NCBI RefSeq assembly: GCF_000025485.1
Contig: NC_013851.1
Coordinates: forward strand, 3,220,001-3,284,000
Direction of reading: 5' to 3'
Length of the DNA stretch: 64,000 nucleotides
DNA from: Allochromatium vinosum DSM 180
GTDB taxonomy: Bacteria; Pseudomonadota; Gammaproteobacteria; Chromatiales; Chromatiaceae
The position numbers and the translations under genes are program-made. Positions 48,466-58,350 of the stretch are shown here, piece by piece (positions within the stretch are counted from its first letter, which is position 1; each line of letters starts with the position of its first letter). Below the pieces are notes generated by a model. The model saw nothing but the letters and a program-made list of their open reading frames with translations, searched no databases and was not told where the DNA came from.

Positions 48466-49734
48466 ATGTTCCGTTTCGGAAAAAAACAGGAGACGCCCAA
48501 TCCGGCGGCTCCGGCTTCAAAACCCCCCGAATTGAGTGAGGCCAAGCCGGATTCCGCGCCACGTGACGCGGCACAAACCCAGCCGGCGAGCGAACCCTCG
48601 GCACCCAAGAAGCCCTGGTTCGGCAAACTCTTTCGCTCGAACAAGCCGGCGCTCGCCGAGCCGGAGCCGACCGCGACGCCGACGATGCAGCAGGCGCCGG
48701 TCCCTGTCGCCGTCGAACCCGCACGCGCGCCGTCGCCGCCGAAGACTCCCGAGCCCTCGACCGTCCTCAGCCCGCGACCTCAGGCCGATTCCGGCGCCGA
48801 GTCCGAATCCGCGCCCAAGCGCGGTGCACTCGCACGTCTGCGCGAACGCCTTTCCAAGTCGCGCACCCAGCTCGGCGGCGGACTCGGCAGCCTGCTGCGC
48901 GGACGCCAGAAGATCGACGACGACCTGCTCGAAGAACTCGAAACCCTGCTCATCACCGCCGACGTCGGCATCGAGACCAGCACGCGCCTCATCGCCGATC
49001 TCACCGCGCGGGTGAAGCGCAAAAAAATCACCGACCCCGAGGCGCTGCTCGCGGCACTCAAGGAGGATCTGCGGACCATCCTGCGCGCCGTCGACGGTCC
49101 GGTCAAGCAGCCTGCGCCCGGCAAACCGCAGGTCGTCCTCATGGTCGGCGTCAACGGTGCCGGCAAGACCACCACCATCGGCAAGCTGGCCAAGCGGCTG
49201 CAAGAAGAAGGCAACAGCGTCATGCTCGCCGCCGGCGACACCTTCCGCGCCGCCGCCGTCGAGCAGCTCGAGACCTGGGGCGAGCGCAACGGCGTGCCGG
49301 TCGTCGCCCAGCACACAGGGGCCGACTCGGCCTCGGTGATCTTCGACGCGCTCCAGGCGGCCACCGCGCGCGGAGCCGACGTGCTGATCGCCGACACAGC
49401 CGGGCGCCTGCACACCAAGACCAATCTGATGGATGAGCTGTCCAAGGTCGCGCGCGTGCTCAAGAAGCTCGACCCCGAGGCGCCGCACGAGGTGATGCTG
49501 GTGGTCGACGCCACCACCGGCCAGAACGCGCTCAACCAGGCCGAGCACTTCCATCGCGCCGTGGGTCTGACCGGCATCACGCTCACCAAGCTCGACGGCA
49601 CGGCCAAGGGCGGCATCCTGTTTGCCATCGCCGAGCGGCTGCGGGTACCGATCCGCTTCATCGGTGTGGGCGAATCGATCGAGGATCTGCGCCCCTTCGA
49701 CCCCGACGAGTTCGTCGAGGCTCTGCTCGGCTAG
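48466..49734 (+). CDS. ftsY: Signal recognition particle receptor FtsY
   Basis: 422-aa SRP receptor GTPase at the inner membrane. The N-terminal A region (about 1-120) is rich in proline, alanine, acidic and basic residues. The N domain and G domain follow, with GVNGAGKTTT (P-loop), DTFRAAAVEQL, DTAGR and TKLDGTAKGG. The ATG at 48466 is the standard start (MFRFGKK); the frame is open to 48181 without family sequence. It is followed by ftsE and ftsX as in E. coli; rpoH is not next. Confidence 0.96.
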   Translation: MFRFGKKQETPNPAAPASKPPELSEAKPDSAPRDAAQTQPASEPSAPKKPWFGKLFRSNKPALAEPEPTATPTMQQAPVPVAVEPARAPSPPKTPEPSTVLSPRPQADSGAESESAPKRGALARLRERLSKSRTQLGGGLGSLLRGRQKIDDDLLEELETLLITADVGIETSTRLIADLTARVKRKKITDPEALLAALKEDLRTILRAVDGPVKQPAPGKPQVVLMVGVNGAGKTTTIGKLAKRLQEEGNSVMLAAGDTFRAAAVEQLETWGERNGVPVVAQHTGADSASVIFDALQAATARGADVLIADTAGRLHTKTNLMDELSKVARVLKKLDPEAPHEVMLVVDATTGQNALNQAEHFHRAVGLTGITLTKLDGTAKGGILFAIAERLRVPIRFIGVGESIEDLRPFDPDEFVEALLG

Positions 49735-49806
49735 CGCGCTGGTACGTTAGCCTGAACCGCTCCAGCCGAGCACGCCCGGAAACCCTGCGACGAGGTGTGA
49801 GCGACC

Positions 49807-50475
49807 GTGATCCGCTTTCAGAACGTCTTCAAACGTTATCCCGAACGCGGCGAGGCCCTGTCCGCCATCGACTTCGAGATCCAGACCGGCGAGATGGTCT
49901 TCCTGACCGGACATTCAGGCGCCGGCAAGAGTACCCTGCTGCGTCTGATCGGCCTGCTCGAACGTCCCTCGCGCGGACAGGTACTGGTCAATGGCCGTAA
50001 TCTCGGCACCCTGCCGCGCCGCGAGATCCCCTACCATCGCCGCCAGGTCGGCATGATCTTCCAGGACCATCGTCTGCTGCCGGATCGCACCATTTTCGAC
50101 AACGTCGCCCTGCCGCTGGTGGTGACGGGCGTCCATCCGCGCGAGATCGGGCGGCGGGTGCGCGCGGCGCTCGATCAGGTGGGACTGCTCAAGCGCGAAC
50201 AGGCCACACCGATGGCGCTCTCGGGCGGTGAGCAACAGCGCGTCGGCATCGCGCGCGCCCTAGTCGGGCGTCCGCCGGTACTGCTGGCCGACGAGCCGAC
50301 CGGCAACCTCGACCCGGACCTCTCGCGCGAGATCTTCGAACTCTTCGAGCGCTTCAAATACGTCGGCGTGACGCTGCTGATCGCGACCCATGACTTTGGT
50401 CTGGTCAACGATCTGCGCCACCGCACCCTGACCCTGGACGCGGGCCGGCTCGTCGGCGACACAGGAGCCTGGTGA
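49807..50475 (+). CDS. ftsE: Cell division ATP-binding protein FtsE
   Basis: 222-aa ABC-type ATPase that with FtsX activates septal peptidoglycan hydrolases. It has Walker A GHSGAGKST, the signature ALSGGEQQR, Walker B VLLADEPTGNLD, and the H-loop ATHDF. It starts with GTG, with GAGG about ten bases upstream. Only three bases separate it from ftsX. Confidence 0.96.
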   Translation: MIRFQNVFKRYPERGEALSAIDFEIQTGEMVFLTGHSGAGKSTLLRLIGLLERPSRGQVLVNGRNLGTLPRREIPYHRRQVGMIFQDHRLLPDRTIFDNVALPLVVTGVHPREIGRRVRAALDQVGLLKREQATPMALSGGEQQRVGIARALVGRPPVLLADEPTGNLDPDLSREIFELFERFKYVGVTLLIATHDFGLVNDLRHRTLTLDAGRLVGDTGAW

Positions 50476-50478
50476 ATC

Positions 50479-51471
50479 ATGGGTAGACGACGCCTTCCCC
50501 GCCCTCCGCGCAAGCCGCCCACACCCCGCGCCCGTGGCCCCAGGTTCCTGGAGCGTCCGGGGATCTGGTTCAACCAGCATCTGAAGACCGTCATCGAGAC
50601 CCTGGGCCGACTGCGCGCCAATCCATTGCCCTCGATCATGACCGTGGCCGTGATCGGCATCTCGCTCGCCCTGCCCTCGGCACTCTATGTATTGAGTGAG
50701 AATCTGCGCGCCATGGCGGGCGGCTGGGACCAGACAGCGGCCATCTCGCTCTTTCTCGACCTCAAGGTCGACGACCAGAAAGCGGCCACCCTGGCCGATC
50801 AGCTCAGGAACTGGCAGGAGATCGCGCGCATCCAGCTCATCACGCGCGATCAGGCCCTGGCCGAGTTCCGCGATCTGGGCGGCTTCGAGGACGCGCTCGA
50901 CAAGATCACCAAAAACCCGCTGCCGACCGTGCTGGCCGTCTACCCTGTTCCCGAGCACGCCAACCCGGAGCGGCTGGAGATCCTGCAGGAACGCCTGCTG
51001 GATCTGCCCGAGGCCGATTTCGCGCGCATGGATACACTCTGGCTGCAACGCCTGCAGGCGATCCTGGATCTGGTGCAGGTCGTCGCCCTGCTGCTCGGCG
51101 GTCTGCTCGGCATCGGCGTGCTGCTGATCGTGGGCAACACCATCCGGCTGGAGATCCTCAACCGGCGTATCGAGATCGAGATCATGGAACTGGTCGGCGC
51201 CACGGCGGCCTTCATCCGCCGTCCCTTCCTCTACACGGGCGCCTGGTACGGACTCTTGGGCGGGCTGACGGCCTGGCTGCTGGTGACGCTGGCGATCCTG
51301 ATCCTGCAAGGCTCGGTCTCGCGACTGGCCTCGCTCTACCACAGCGAATTCAGGCTCGCCGGCCTGGGGTTCGGCGATACCCTCAACATGCTCGGGGCCA
51401 GCATCCTGTTGAGCTTCAGCGGCAGTTGGCTGGCGGTCAACCGCCATCTGCGCGGGGCCGAGGCGCACTGA
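50479..51471 (+). CDS. ftsX: Cell division membrane protein FtsX
   Basis: 330-aa inner-membrane partner of FtsE. A proline- and arginine-rich cytoplasmic N-terminus (about 1-45) precedes helix 1 (MTVAVIGISLALPSALYVL). A large periplasmic loop follows (about 75-180), which binds the hydrolase activator. Three more helices complete the protein, the second beginning around VVALLLGGLLGIGVLLIVG. Length and order are normal. Confidence 0.95.
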   Translation: MGRRRLPRPPRKPPTPRARGPRFLERPGIWFNQHLKTVIETLGRLRANPLPSIMTVAVIGISLALPSALYVLSENLRAMAGGWDQTAAISLFLDLKVDDQKAATLADQLRNWQEIARIQLITRDQALAEFRDLGGFEDALDKITKNPLPTVLAVYPVPEHANPERLEILQERLLDLPEADFARMDTLWLQRLQAILDLVQVVALLLGGLLGIGVLLIVGNTIRLEILNRRIEIEIMELVGATAAFIRRPFLYTGAWYGLLGGLTAWLLVTLAILILQGSVSRLASLYHSEFRLAGLGFGDTLNMLGASILLSFSGSWLAVNRHLRGAEAH

Positions 51472-51487
51472 AGCGCTCGGTCCAGAC

Positions 51488-52255
51488 TCACGCAGTTGAT
51501 TCGAGCAGACGCACCCCGACCGGCAACTCGATCCGCATGCTGATAGGAAGATGGTCCGAGAGCGCATAATCGAGCACGCGCGCGGCGACCACCTCGATCG
51601 GACGCGAGACCAGGATGTGGTCGAGATTGTGGCGCGGGCGCCAGCTCGGGAAGGTCTTGAGTTCGCAATCCAGACCGCGCATCCCGGAGCGGCGAACCAT
51701 GTTGCGCAACCCTTTGGAGTTGCAGCCGCAGTTGAAGTCGCCCATCAGGACCAGATAGGGGTATGTCTGGGCGAGCCGGCTCAGATAATCCAGCTGGAGC
51801 CGGCGCGCGTTCCAGCCGAGCGCCAGATGCACGATGCCGATGGCCAGAACCTCGCCGTCGTCGAGCGCGAACTCAGCCACCACCACGCCGCGCCCCGGCA
51901 GCCCCGGCAGGCGATGCTCGGTGATGCAGGCCGGACGCGGACGGGCGAGCAGACCGTTGCTGTGCTGAGCGAAGGGCGCCAGATTGCGGTTGATCTGACG
52001 ATACCAGTGCGGAAAGGCGCCCTGAGTGGCCAGATACTGGGTCTGGTCGACATAAGAACTGCGCAGACTGCCGGCGTCGACCTCTTGCAGCCCGACCACG
52101 TCGAACTGGCGCAGCAACTGGGCGATGCGCGCCAGATTGGTCAGGCGCTCGGGATGGGGCAGCAGATGCTTCCAGCTCTGGAACAGATAATCACTGTACT
52201 GACGCGACTCGATGCCGGCCTGGACGTTGTAGCTGAGCAGATTCAGTTGGCGCAT
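51488..52255 (-). CDS. Endonuclease/exonuclease/phosphatase family protein
   Basis: 255-aa protein of the EEP superfamily, with LSYNVQAG, VVGLQEVD, the catalytic VHLALGWNA region, MGDFNC and the terminal LSDHLPI. Magnesium-dependent phosphodiester cleavage is expected; the substrate (DNA, RNA or lipid) is unknown. It overlaps the DUF167 gene by 13 bases and is the last gene of the rph-led minus-strand run. No signal peptide is visible. Confidence 0.88.
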   Translation of the reverse strand: MRQLNLLSYNVQAGIESRQYSDYLFQSWKHLLPHPERLTNLARIAQLLRQFDVVGLQEVDAGSLRSSYVDQTQYLATQGAFPHWYRQINRNLAPFAQHSNGLLARPRPACITEHRLPGLPGRGVVVAEFALDDGEVLAIGIVHLALGWNARRLQLDYLSRLAQTYPYLVLMGDFNCGCNSKGLRNMVRRSGMRGLDCELKTFPSWRPRHNLDHILVSRPIEVVAARVLDYALSDHLPISMRIELPVGVRLLESTA

Positions 52256-52545
52256 GTCGGGGTTCCGACCGGCAGCGGTAGGGCGCGTGGATGCCGGATG
52301 CGCAGCCGCTTGTAGCGCGCCTGCTCACCGCTGAGGATCTCGACCTGGGACAGCGTCACCTCGAAGGCGTCAGCGACGAAGCGCCGCAGCGCCTGATTGG
52401 CCTTGCCCTCGACCGGCGGCGCCTTGAGCCGCACGCGATAATAGTCGCCGCTTGGATCGGGTTCGGCGAACGCATCCTTGGGCGCACGCGGCTGCACCCG
52501 TAGCCGCAGTTCCAGGTCTTCGCCGTCCCAGCGATACCAGCTCAC
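52243..52545 (-). CDS. DUF167/YggU family protein
   Basis: 100-aa protein with the family core LRVQPRAPKDAF and APPVEGKANQALRRFVAD. It starts with GTG at 52545. Function is unproven. Genes of this family usually sit next to yggT and proC, as here. Confidence 0.92.
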   Translation of the reverse strand: MSWYRWDGEDLELRLRVQPRAPKDAFAEPDPSGDYYRVRLKAPPVEGKANQALRRFVADAFEVTLSQVEILSGEQARYKRLRIRHPRALPLPVGTPTCAN

Positions 52546-52558
52546 CGCCGCCGGTCCA

Positions 52559-53134
52559 TCAGAAGGGACTGGCGACCAGCCATTTGAGCGGCGGGATCAG
52601 CAGCATGTTGAGCAGCACCAGACCGATCATGACCAGCATCGGCGAGAGATCGAGGCCGCCGATCGGCCGGATCACGCGCTGGGCCGGACGCATCACGGGC
52701 GCGGTCAGCCGGTCGAGCAGGGCCGTCGCCGGATTGTAGGGGTCGGGATTGACCCAGCTCAGGATGACCCGGATCAGGATCGCGAACAGGAAGATATTGA
52801 TGAAGAGTTCGGCCATGCTCGGGATCGCCCAGCCGAAGGCGCCGAACAGCGAGCGGTCCAGTCCGACGACCAGCGCCATCAGCCCCAGCTCGACCGCCGA
52901 CAGCAGCCAGATCAGCACCAACGCCGCCAGATCCAGGCCGCCATAGCCGGGCACGATCCGGCGTAGCGGACGCAGGACCGGCGTGGTGATCCGCACGACG
53001 AACTGCGAGATGGGATTGTAGAAATCGGCCCGCACCCATTGCAGCAGGAAGCGTAGCGCCACCACCGCGATATAGAGTCCGAACAGGGTCTGGATCAGGA
53101 AGACCAGCGGGTCGAGCAGATAGGAACCTGTCAT
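52559..53134 (-). CDS. yggT: YggT family integral membrane protein
   Basis: 191-aa inner-membrane protein made of two similar halves, each with two helices and a cytoplasmic arginine/proline loop (NPISQFVVRITTPVLRPLRR; NPATALLDRLTAPVMRPAQR). Known members are implicated in osmotic or ionic tolerance. It overlaps proC by four bases. Confidence 0.92.
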   Translation of the reverse strand: MTGSYLLDPLVFLIQTLFGLYIAVVALRFLLQWVRADFYNPISQFVVRITTPVLRPLRRIVPGYGGLDLAALVLIWLLSAVELGLMALVVGLDRSLFGAFGWAIPSMAELFINIFLFAILIRVILSWVNPDPYNPATALLDRLTAPVMRPAQRVIRPIGGLDLSPMLVMIGLVLLNMLLIPPLKWLVASPF

Positions 53135-53961
53135 GGCGCCTCCGAGAGTGTTTTCGACAGCTCGACGGCGCGATCACGCGCCGCGCGTGCGGCGCGTTCG
53201 ACCAGGGCGCGCAGGTCGGCCTCGTCGAAGACCGCGAGCGCGCGCTCGGTGGTGCCGCCGGGCGACGTCACCTGCTCGCGCAGGCGCGCCGGCGGGTCGG
53301 TGCTCTCCATGGCCATCTTAGCCGCGCCGAGTGCGGTCTGGATGGTCAGCAGCCGTGCCGTCTCGCCGTCCAGGCCCAGTTCGATCGCCGCCTGTTCCAG
53401 CGCCTCCATGAACAGGAAGAAGTAGGCCGGCCCACTCCCCGAGATGGCCGTGACCGCGTCGATGTGCGATTCGTCCTCAACCCAACGCACCAGCCCCACG
53501 GCGCGCAGGATGGTCTCGGCGCGATTGCGGCCCTCGGCGTCGACCTCGGGGCTGGCGTGCAATCCGATGGCCCCGGTCTGCACCATCGCCGGGGTGTTGG
53601 GCATGGCACGCACGATCGGCAGGGAGGCGCCGAGCCAGCGCTGGAGGGTCTGCTCGGGCACCCCGGCCATCACCGAGACGATCAACGGCCGCTGTCCGTC
53701 CAAGAGCGGCGCGAGTTCGGCGCAGACCGAAGCCGCCAGCTGCGGTTTGACGCAGAGCACCAGGGTCTCGGCCCCGGCAAGCGCCTCGGCATTCGTAGCG
53801 AGCGCGCGCACACCCAGGCTGGCCTGCAACGCATGGCGACGCTCCGGGCTGGGGTCCGAGACCTGGATGGCCTGCGGCGCATAGCCATCGGCGATCAGAC
53901 CGGCGATCAGACTGGTGGCCATGTTGCCGCCACCGATGAAGCGAATGTTGGCTGTACTCAT
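53131..53961 (-). CDS. proC: Pyrroline-5-carboxylate reductase ProC
   Basis: 276-aa NAD(P)H enzyme for the last step of proline synthesis. The Rossmann motif is FIGGGNMATSLIAGL at the start. The conserved C-terminal part includes ISGSGPAYFFLFMEAL and EQVTSPGGTTERAL. The ATG at 53961 gives family length; the frame open to 54210 is an overlap with yggS. It is 64 bases downstream of yggS, the usual neighbour. Confidence 0.96.
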   Translation of the reverse strand: MSTANIRFIGGGNMATSLIAGLIADGYAPQAIQVSDPSPERRHALQASLGVRALATNAEALAGAETLVLCVKPQLAASVCAELAPLLDGQRPLIVSVMAGVPEQTLQRWLGASLPIVRAMPNTPAMVQTGAIGLHASPEVDAEGRNRAETILRAVGLVRWVEDESHIDAVTAISGSGPAYFFLFMEALEQAAIELGLDGETARLLTIQTALGAAKMAMESTDPPARLREQVTSPGGTTERALAVFDEADLRALVERAARAARDRAVELSKTLSEAP

Positions 53962-54025
53962 TGCAATCGCGACAGATTCAGTGTGACGAGCGATGGGGCA
54001 TTGTACGGCAATTTTCGCGCCCTCA

Positions 54026-54724
54026 TCAGTCGGTGGAGCGCACGCCGAAGACCGCCGTGCCGATGCGCACCTGGGTCGCCCCCTCCAGGATCGCCGCCTC
54101 CATATCGTCGGACATGCCCATCGAGAGCACCTCGAGCGGACAGTCGGGCGTCGCGAGCCGGTCGCGCAGTTCGCGCAGGGCGCGGAACGGGCGACGCTGC
54201 TCGGTCTCATCCTCGGACGGCGCAGGCAGGGTCATGAGTCCGCGCACGCGCAAGCCGGGAAGTTCGCGGCACGGCTCCAGGAGCGCGCCGACCGCATCGG
54301 GCGCGACACCGCCCTTGCTCGTCTCGCCGCTCAGGTTGACCTGGAGACAGACGTTGAGGGGCGGACGGCTCGCCGGACGCTGTTCGCTCAGACGCCGTGC
54401 GTGCCCGAGATCGGCCAGACCATGCACCCAGTCGAAATGGGCCGCGATCTGGCGCGTCTTGTTGGACTGGATACGGCCGATGAAATGCCATTCGATGTCA
54501 GAGAGATCCACAAGCAGCGCCTGTTTGTCGAGCGCCTCTTGCAGGTAGCTCTCGCCGAAGGCGCGTTGACCGGCGGCATGGGCGGCGCGGATCGCCTCGG
54601 CCGGTTGCTTCTTGCTCACCGCGATCAGGGCAACCGAGCCGGCCGGACGACCGGCATGCTCGATCGCCGCCTGAATGCGCGCGAGTACCTGATTGCGATG
54701 CTGGGCGATGTCGCTGGGTGTCAT
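54026..54724 (-). CDS. yggS: PLP homeostasis protein YggS (PROSC family)
   Basis: 232-aa pyridoxal phosphate carrier protein. The PLP lysine is in LIAVSKKQP near residue 38. It has [31 protein letters not shown] and [13 protein letters not shown], all typical. In other bacteria its loss upsets amino-acid pools. It overlaps rdgB by four bases and is followed by proC. Confidence 0.96.
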   Translation of the reverse strand: MTPSDIAQHRNQVLARIQAAIEHAGRPAGSVALIAVSKKQPAEAIRAAHAAGQRAFGESYLQEALDKQALLVDLSDIEWHFIGRIQSNKTRQIAAHFDWVHGLADLGHARRLSEQRPASRPPLNVCLQVNLSGETSKGGVAPDAVGALLEPCRELPGLRVRGLMTLPAPSEDETEQRRPFRALRELRDRLATPDCPLEVLSMGMSDDMEAAILEGATQVRIGTAVFGVRSTD

Positions 54725-55329
54725 GCCGAAAGTTGCTCCTGCAATCGTCGCAACGCCTGACCGCGATGACTGAGACGGTTCTTGGTGTCGGGGTCGAGCT
54801 CGGCGGAGCTACGGTCGAGGCTCGGGACCAGGAAGATCGGGTCATAGCCGAAGCCGCTGGTTCCGCGCGGCTCGGACAGGATGCTCCCTTCCCAGGTACC
54901 CTGGCAGATCAGCGGCGTCGGATCCTCGGCGTGGCGCAGATAGACCAGCACGCACTGGAAGCGCGCCGTGCGCTCAGCCTCGGGCACGTCCTTGAGATCG
55001 GCCAGCAGTTTGCGCAGATTGGCCTCGTCCGTGGCGCCCGGACCGGCATAGCGGGCCGAATAGATGCCGGGCGCGCCGCACAGTGCGTCGACCTCCAGTC
55101 CCGAGTCGTCGGCGATGGCCGGCAGCCCACTGTGACGCGCGGCGTTACGCGCCTTGAGGATGGCGTTCTCGACGAAGGTCAGGCCGGTTTCCTCGGCCTC
55201 GGGGATGCCGTACTCGCCCTGAGGGCGGATGTGGACATGGCATTCGGCCAGCAGACGTTCGATCTCGCGAACCTTGCCGGCGTTGTTGCTGGCCAGAACG
55301 ATGGCCTCACCGCTGTGCGATCGGGTCAT
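54721..55329 (-). CDS. rdgB: dITP/XTP pyrophosphatase RdgB
   Basis: 202-aa enzyme removing non-canonical purine triphosphates. It shows [36 protein letters not shown] and GFGYDPIF, and ends with [11 protein letters not shown]. It overlaps rph and yggS by four bases each (ATGA type), so the run is translationally coupled. Confidence 0.96.
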   Translation of the reverse strand: MTRSHSGEAIVLASNNAGKVREIERLLAECHVHIRPQGEYGIPEAEETGLTFVENAILKARNAARHSGLPAIADDSGLEVDALCGAPGIYSARYAGPGATDEANLRKLLADLKDVPEAERTARFQCVLVYLRHAEDPTPLICQGTWEGSILSEPRGTSGFGYDPIFLVPSLDRSSAELDPDTKNRLSHRGQALRRLQEQLSA

Positions 55330-56051
55330 GCGGCTCGATCCTCCAGCGCGGCACGCTGCGCGGCCTGGATGGAGCGGATACCGGCGGCGCCCAGCTCCAG
55401 CAGGGCATCGAGTTCGGCGCGGGTGAAGGGATGGCCCTCGGCGGTGCCCTGGACCTCGATGAAGCGCCCCTCACCGTCCATCACCAGATTCATGTCGGTC
55501 TCGGCGGACGAGTCCTCGGCATAGTCGAGGTCGAGCACGGGTGTGCCTTGGTAGATACCGACCGAGACGGCAGCGATCTGGGTCTTGATCGGGTCGGCCG
55601 TCAACTGGCCACTGGCCAGCAGGTGGTCGATGGCCTCGCGCAGCGCAACCCAGGCGCCGGTAATAGCGGCGGTGCGGGTGCCGCCATCGGCCTGGAGCAC
55701 GTCGCAGTCGAGCGTGATGGTGCGCTCACCGAGTGCGTTCAGATACACGGCGGCCCGCAGCGCGCGCCCGATCAGCCGCTGGATCTCCAGAGTGCGGCCG
55801 CCCTGCTTGCCGCGCGCGGCCTCACGCGGCATGCGCTCGCCGGTCGAGCGCGGCAGCATCCCATATTCGGCCGTAATCCAGCCCTGACCCTTGCCTTTGA
55901 GAAAGGGCGGCACGCGCGGCTCGACACTGGCGGTACAGAGCACGCGCGTATCCCCGAACTCGACGAGGACCGAGCCCTCGGCATGACGGGTGAAACCGCG
56001 TGTGAAGCAGATGGGGCGCGCCTCATCGGGGCGACGTTGGGAAGGTCTCAT
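55326..56051 (-). CDS. rph: Ribonuclease PH
   Basis: 241-aa phosphorolytic 3'-5' exoribonuclease that trims tRNA 3' ends. The sequence follows E. coli RNase PH closely: [46 protein letters not shown] (split across the catalytic arginines), and [13 protein letters not shown]. The ATG at 56051 matches the E. coli start; an in-frame ATG at 56072 would add seven residues. It is the first gene of a seven-gene minus-strand run. Confidence 0.96.
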   Translation of the reverse strand: MRPSQRRPDEARPICFTRGFTRHAEGSVLVEFGDTRVLCTASVEPRVPPFLKGKGQGWITAEYGMLPRSTGERMPREAARGKQGGRTLEIQRLIGRALRAAVYLNALGERTITLDCDVLQADGGTRTAAITGAWVALREAIDHLLASGQLTADPIKTQIAAVSVGIYQGTPVLDLDYAEDSSAETDMNLVMDGEGRFIEVQGTAEGHPFTRAELDALLELGAAGIRSIQAAQRAALEDRAA

Positions 56052-56324
56052 GTTGCTTGGCGGCTCCGGCATTGGAATAGACCGGCACAGTGTACTTCGA
56101 CCGTAGCGCGAAGGGCCAATATCGATGCCTTAGACTTATGTAAGCACAGACATGGAGCGCTCCTTGTGGCATCCCGAACGCCTTGCCGCTAAGATGCGCG
56201 TGACTCGACACTGGCTCCCGCCACAGGGCGCCGAAGCTCAGTTGCGGATGCGGATCAAATGGATGTGAGAGTCTTTGAACGGGTTCGAAGCGTTCTCGAC
56301 TCGATGAAGATCGGATGGTGCTGC

Positions 56325-56359
56325 AAAAAAGATACATTTATTCCTGGTGTGTCTTTTTT
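56325..56359. promoter_or_regulatory. 12-bp inverted repeat just upstream of the porin promoter
   Basis: AAAAAAGATACA (56325-56336) pairs with TGTGTCTTTTTT (56348-56359) with one G-T pair, around an 11-base loop. It ends 11 bases before the -35 hexamer. It could be an operator, an AT-rich upstream element, or a terminator for transcription entering from upstream. Confidence 0.5.
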
Positions 56360-56370
56360 CGCTCAATCTG

Positions 56371-56399
56371 TTGCAAAACGCCATTTCGTACTCTATAGT
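56371..56399 (+). promoter_or_regulatory. Sigma-70 promoter of the porin gene
   Basis: TTGCAA (56371-56376), exactly 17 bases, then TATAGT (56394-56399). The transcript would have a leader of about 65 bases. Confidence 0.65.
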
Positions 56400-56470
56400 T
56401 CACATCGCAAAGCATGATTGCGCTCGGTTTCAGCAGTCAAACTGACAAATTCACAACAGCGGAGAACAGC

Positions 56471-57610
56471 ATGAACAAGAAACTTCTGAGCATGGCGGTT
56501 GCCGCCGCGATGGTTGCTCCGACCGCAGCGATGGCCGATGCCGTCCTCTATGGCAAGCTGCACATGTCGATCGATTGGGCGTCGGTGGAAGGAGCTGACA
56601 CCAGCGGAGTCAAGCCCAAGAAATTCAATGGCTGGGGGGTCAACGGCGGTGCCGGCATCCCCGGTGAAGGCCGTGCCAACCGCATCGGCGTCAAGGGTTC
56701 CGAGGATCTGGGCAATGGCATGAAGGCCATCTATCAGGTCGAGTTCGGCGTCAAGATGACCGAGGAGAGCACCACCGGCAACGCCGCCTCCGGCTCCAAC
56801 GACAGCATCACCATGCGTAACAGCTTCGTCGGTCTGACCGGCGACTGGGGTACCTTCGTCGTTGGTCGTAACGACACCCCGTACAAGACCTCGACCGGCA
56901 AACTCGACCTCTTCGCCGACACCATGGCCGACAACAACGGCACCGTCGGCTTCGACGATGTCCGCGCCGACAACGCTATCGCCTATGTCAGCCCGAGCCT
57001 GAGCGGCTTCCAGCTGGCTGCTGCCGTTCATGCGGGTGGCGCCTCTACCGTTGGCTACGGCGAGAACCTCAACTCCGACAGTCTGGCAGAGGCCTACTCC
57101 ATCGCAGGTATCTACAGCAACGGCCCCTTCTATGCGTCGCTGGCTTATGAAGCGCTCGGCAACGAGCTTTACATGGATACAGTCGAGAGCCTCAACAAGC
57201 TCATCGATGACGACTACACCAAGTGGCGTCTTGGCTTGGGCCTGATGGATTGGAATGGCTTCACCCTGACCGGTATCTATGAAGAGCAGTCCAATCTGCC
57301 CGCTGGCCAGCTCACCCCGGCTACTGACAACGAAAAGCTGAAGATCTGGCAGGTCCAGGCCGGCTACTCCTTCGGCAACAGCATGGTCAAGGCCATGTAC
57401 GGTAGCGGCAATCGTGATGGCCGCATCACTGTCGGCGCTCCCAAGGACATCAAGGACACCGTCGAGGGTGATTACTACACCTGGGCGCTTGCCTTCGATC
57501 ACAACCTGAGCAAGCGCACCAAGGCTTATGTGCTCTATACCCAGGTCAACGACGACGCCCCCGATTCAAATTGGGATGGCTTCTCTGTCGGTATGATCCA
57601 CAACTTCTAA
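56471..57610 (+). CDS. Gram-negative outer membrane porin
   Basis: 379-aa outer-membrane beta-barrel of the Gram-negative porin family (Porin_4). The signal peptide is MNKKLLSMAVAAAMVAPTAAMA. The mature part starts DAVLYGKLHMSIDW and ends in a terminal phenylalanine (SVGMIHNF), the barrel-assembly signal. Inside are the typical KGSEDLGNGMKAIYQVEFG and NSFVGLTGDWGTFVVGR strands. The ATG at 56471 opens the signal peptide. A good promoter and strong terminator make it a single-gene unit. Codons look more biased than in neighbours, as expected for an abundant protein. Confidence 0.94.
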   Translation: MNKKLLSMAVAAAMVAPTAAMADAVLYGKLHMSIDWASVEGADTSGVKPKKFNGWGVNGGAGIPGEGRANRIGVKGSEDLGNGMKAIYQVEFGVKMTEESTTGNAASGSNDSITMRNSFVGLTGDWGTFVVGRNDTPYKTSTGKLDLFADTMADNNGTVGFDDVRADNAIAYVSPSLSGFQLAAAVHAGGASTVGYGENLNSDSLAEAYSIAGIYSNGPFYASLAYEALGNELYMDTVESLNKLIDDDYTKWRLGLGLMDWNGFTLTGIYEEQSNLPAGQLTPATDNEKLKIWQVQAGYSFGNSMVKAMYGSGNRDGRITVGAPKDIKDTVEGDYYTWALAFDHNLSKRTKAYVLYTQVNDDAPDSNWDGFSVGMIHNF

Positions 57611-57637
57611 GCTTCGGCTCGAAGTCGTGTGAAGTGG

Positions 57638-57669
57638 AAACGGGATCCTTCGGGATCCCGTTTTCTTTT
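57638..57669 (+). terminator. Rho-independent terminator after the porin gene
   Basis: AAACGGGATCC (57638-57648) pairs with GGATCCCGTTT (57653-57663) around a TTCG tetraloop, followed by a T-rich tract. Confidence 0.92.
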
Positions 57670-57693
57670 TGGGTCTCAATGGCCGGATGACGA

Positions 57694-58350
57694 TCAGGGC
57701 GCGATCGCTCTCGGCCCACGAGCTGAGCCCAGGATCAGCACATCAGCCGGACGCAGCGCGAAGATACCGACCGTGACCACGCCGGCAATATTGTTGACCT
57801 GCTGCTCAAGCCCCTGAGGATCGGTGATTTCCAGGTTCTGGACGTCCAGGATCAGATTGCCGTTATCGGTCACGAAGCCCTCGCGCCAGACTGGTGTGCC
57901 ACCGAGCCGAACCAGCTCACGCGCCACATAGCTGCGCGCCATGGGGATGACCTCGACCGGCAGCGGGAAGCGCCCCAGCACCTCGACCAGCTTGCTCTCG
58001 TCGGCGATGCAGACGAACTTGCGGCTCGCCGCCGCCACGATCTTCTCGCGCGTCAGCGCCCCGCCACCGCCCTTGATGAGTTCCAGCCGCCCATTGGCCT
58101 CGTCGGCGCCATCGACATAGAGCGCCAGCTCACCCACCGCATTGAGGTCGAACACCGGGATGCCGTGCCGCTTGAGGCGTTCGGTCGAGACCTCGGAGCT
58201 GGAAACAGCACCCTCGATCCGGTTCTTGATGCCGGCCAGGGCGTCGATGAAATGATTCACGGTCGAGCCGGTACCCACGCCGATCACGCCACCCTCGACA
58301 TAGTCGAGCGCGGCCTCGGCCGCCTGTTTCTTCAGGTCGTCTTGATTCAT
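57694..58350 (-). CDS. rpiA: Ribose-5-phosphate isomerase A
   Basis: 218-aa enzyme interconverting ribose-5-phosphate and ribulose-5-phosphate, needed for the pentose phosphate and Calvin cycles. Motifs: [14 protein letters not shown], the catalytic YVDGADEAN and [16 protein letters not shown]. The ATG at 58350 has GGAGG upstream and overlaps the ygfA stop by four bases. The frame open to 58452 is not family-like. Confidence 0.96.
   Translation of the reverse strand: MNQDDLKKQAAEAALDYVEGGVIGVGTGSTVNHFIDALAGIKNRIEGAVSSSEVSTERLKRHGIPVFDLNAVGELALYVDGADEANGRLELIKGGGGALTREKIVAAASRKFVCIADESKLVEVLGRFPLPVEVIPMARSYVARELVRLGGTPVWREGFVTDNGNLILDVQNLEITDPQGLEQQVNNIAGVVTVGIFALRPADVLILGSARGPRAIAP

Larger units (their letters stand above)
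56052..56470. other. 419-base divergent control region between rph and the porin gene
   Basis: It carries the porin promoter (56371-56399) and a 12-bp inverted repeat (56325-56359). I see no gene in it. The 56320-56400 part is AT-rich compared with the genome around it, as expected for a strong promoter with an upstream element. Confidence 0.6.
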
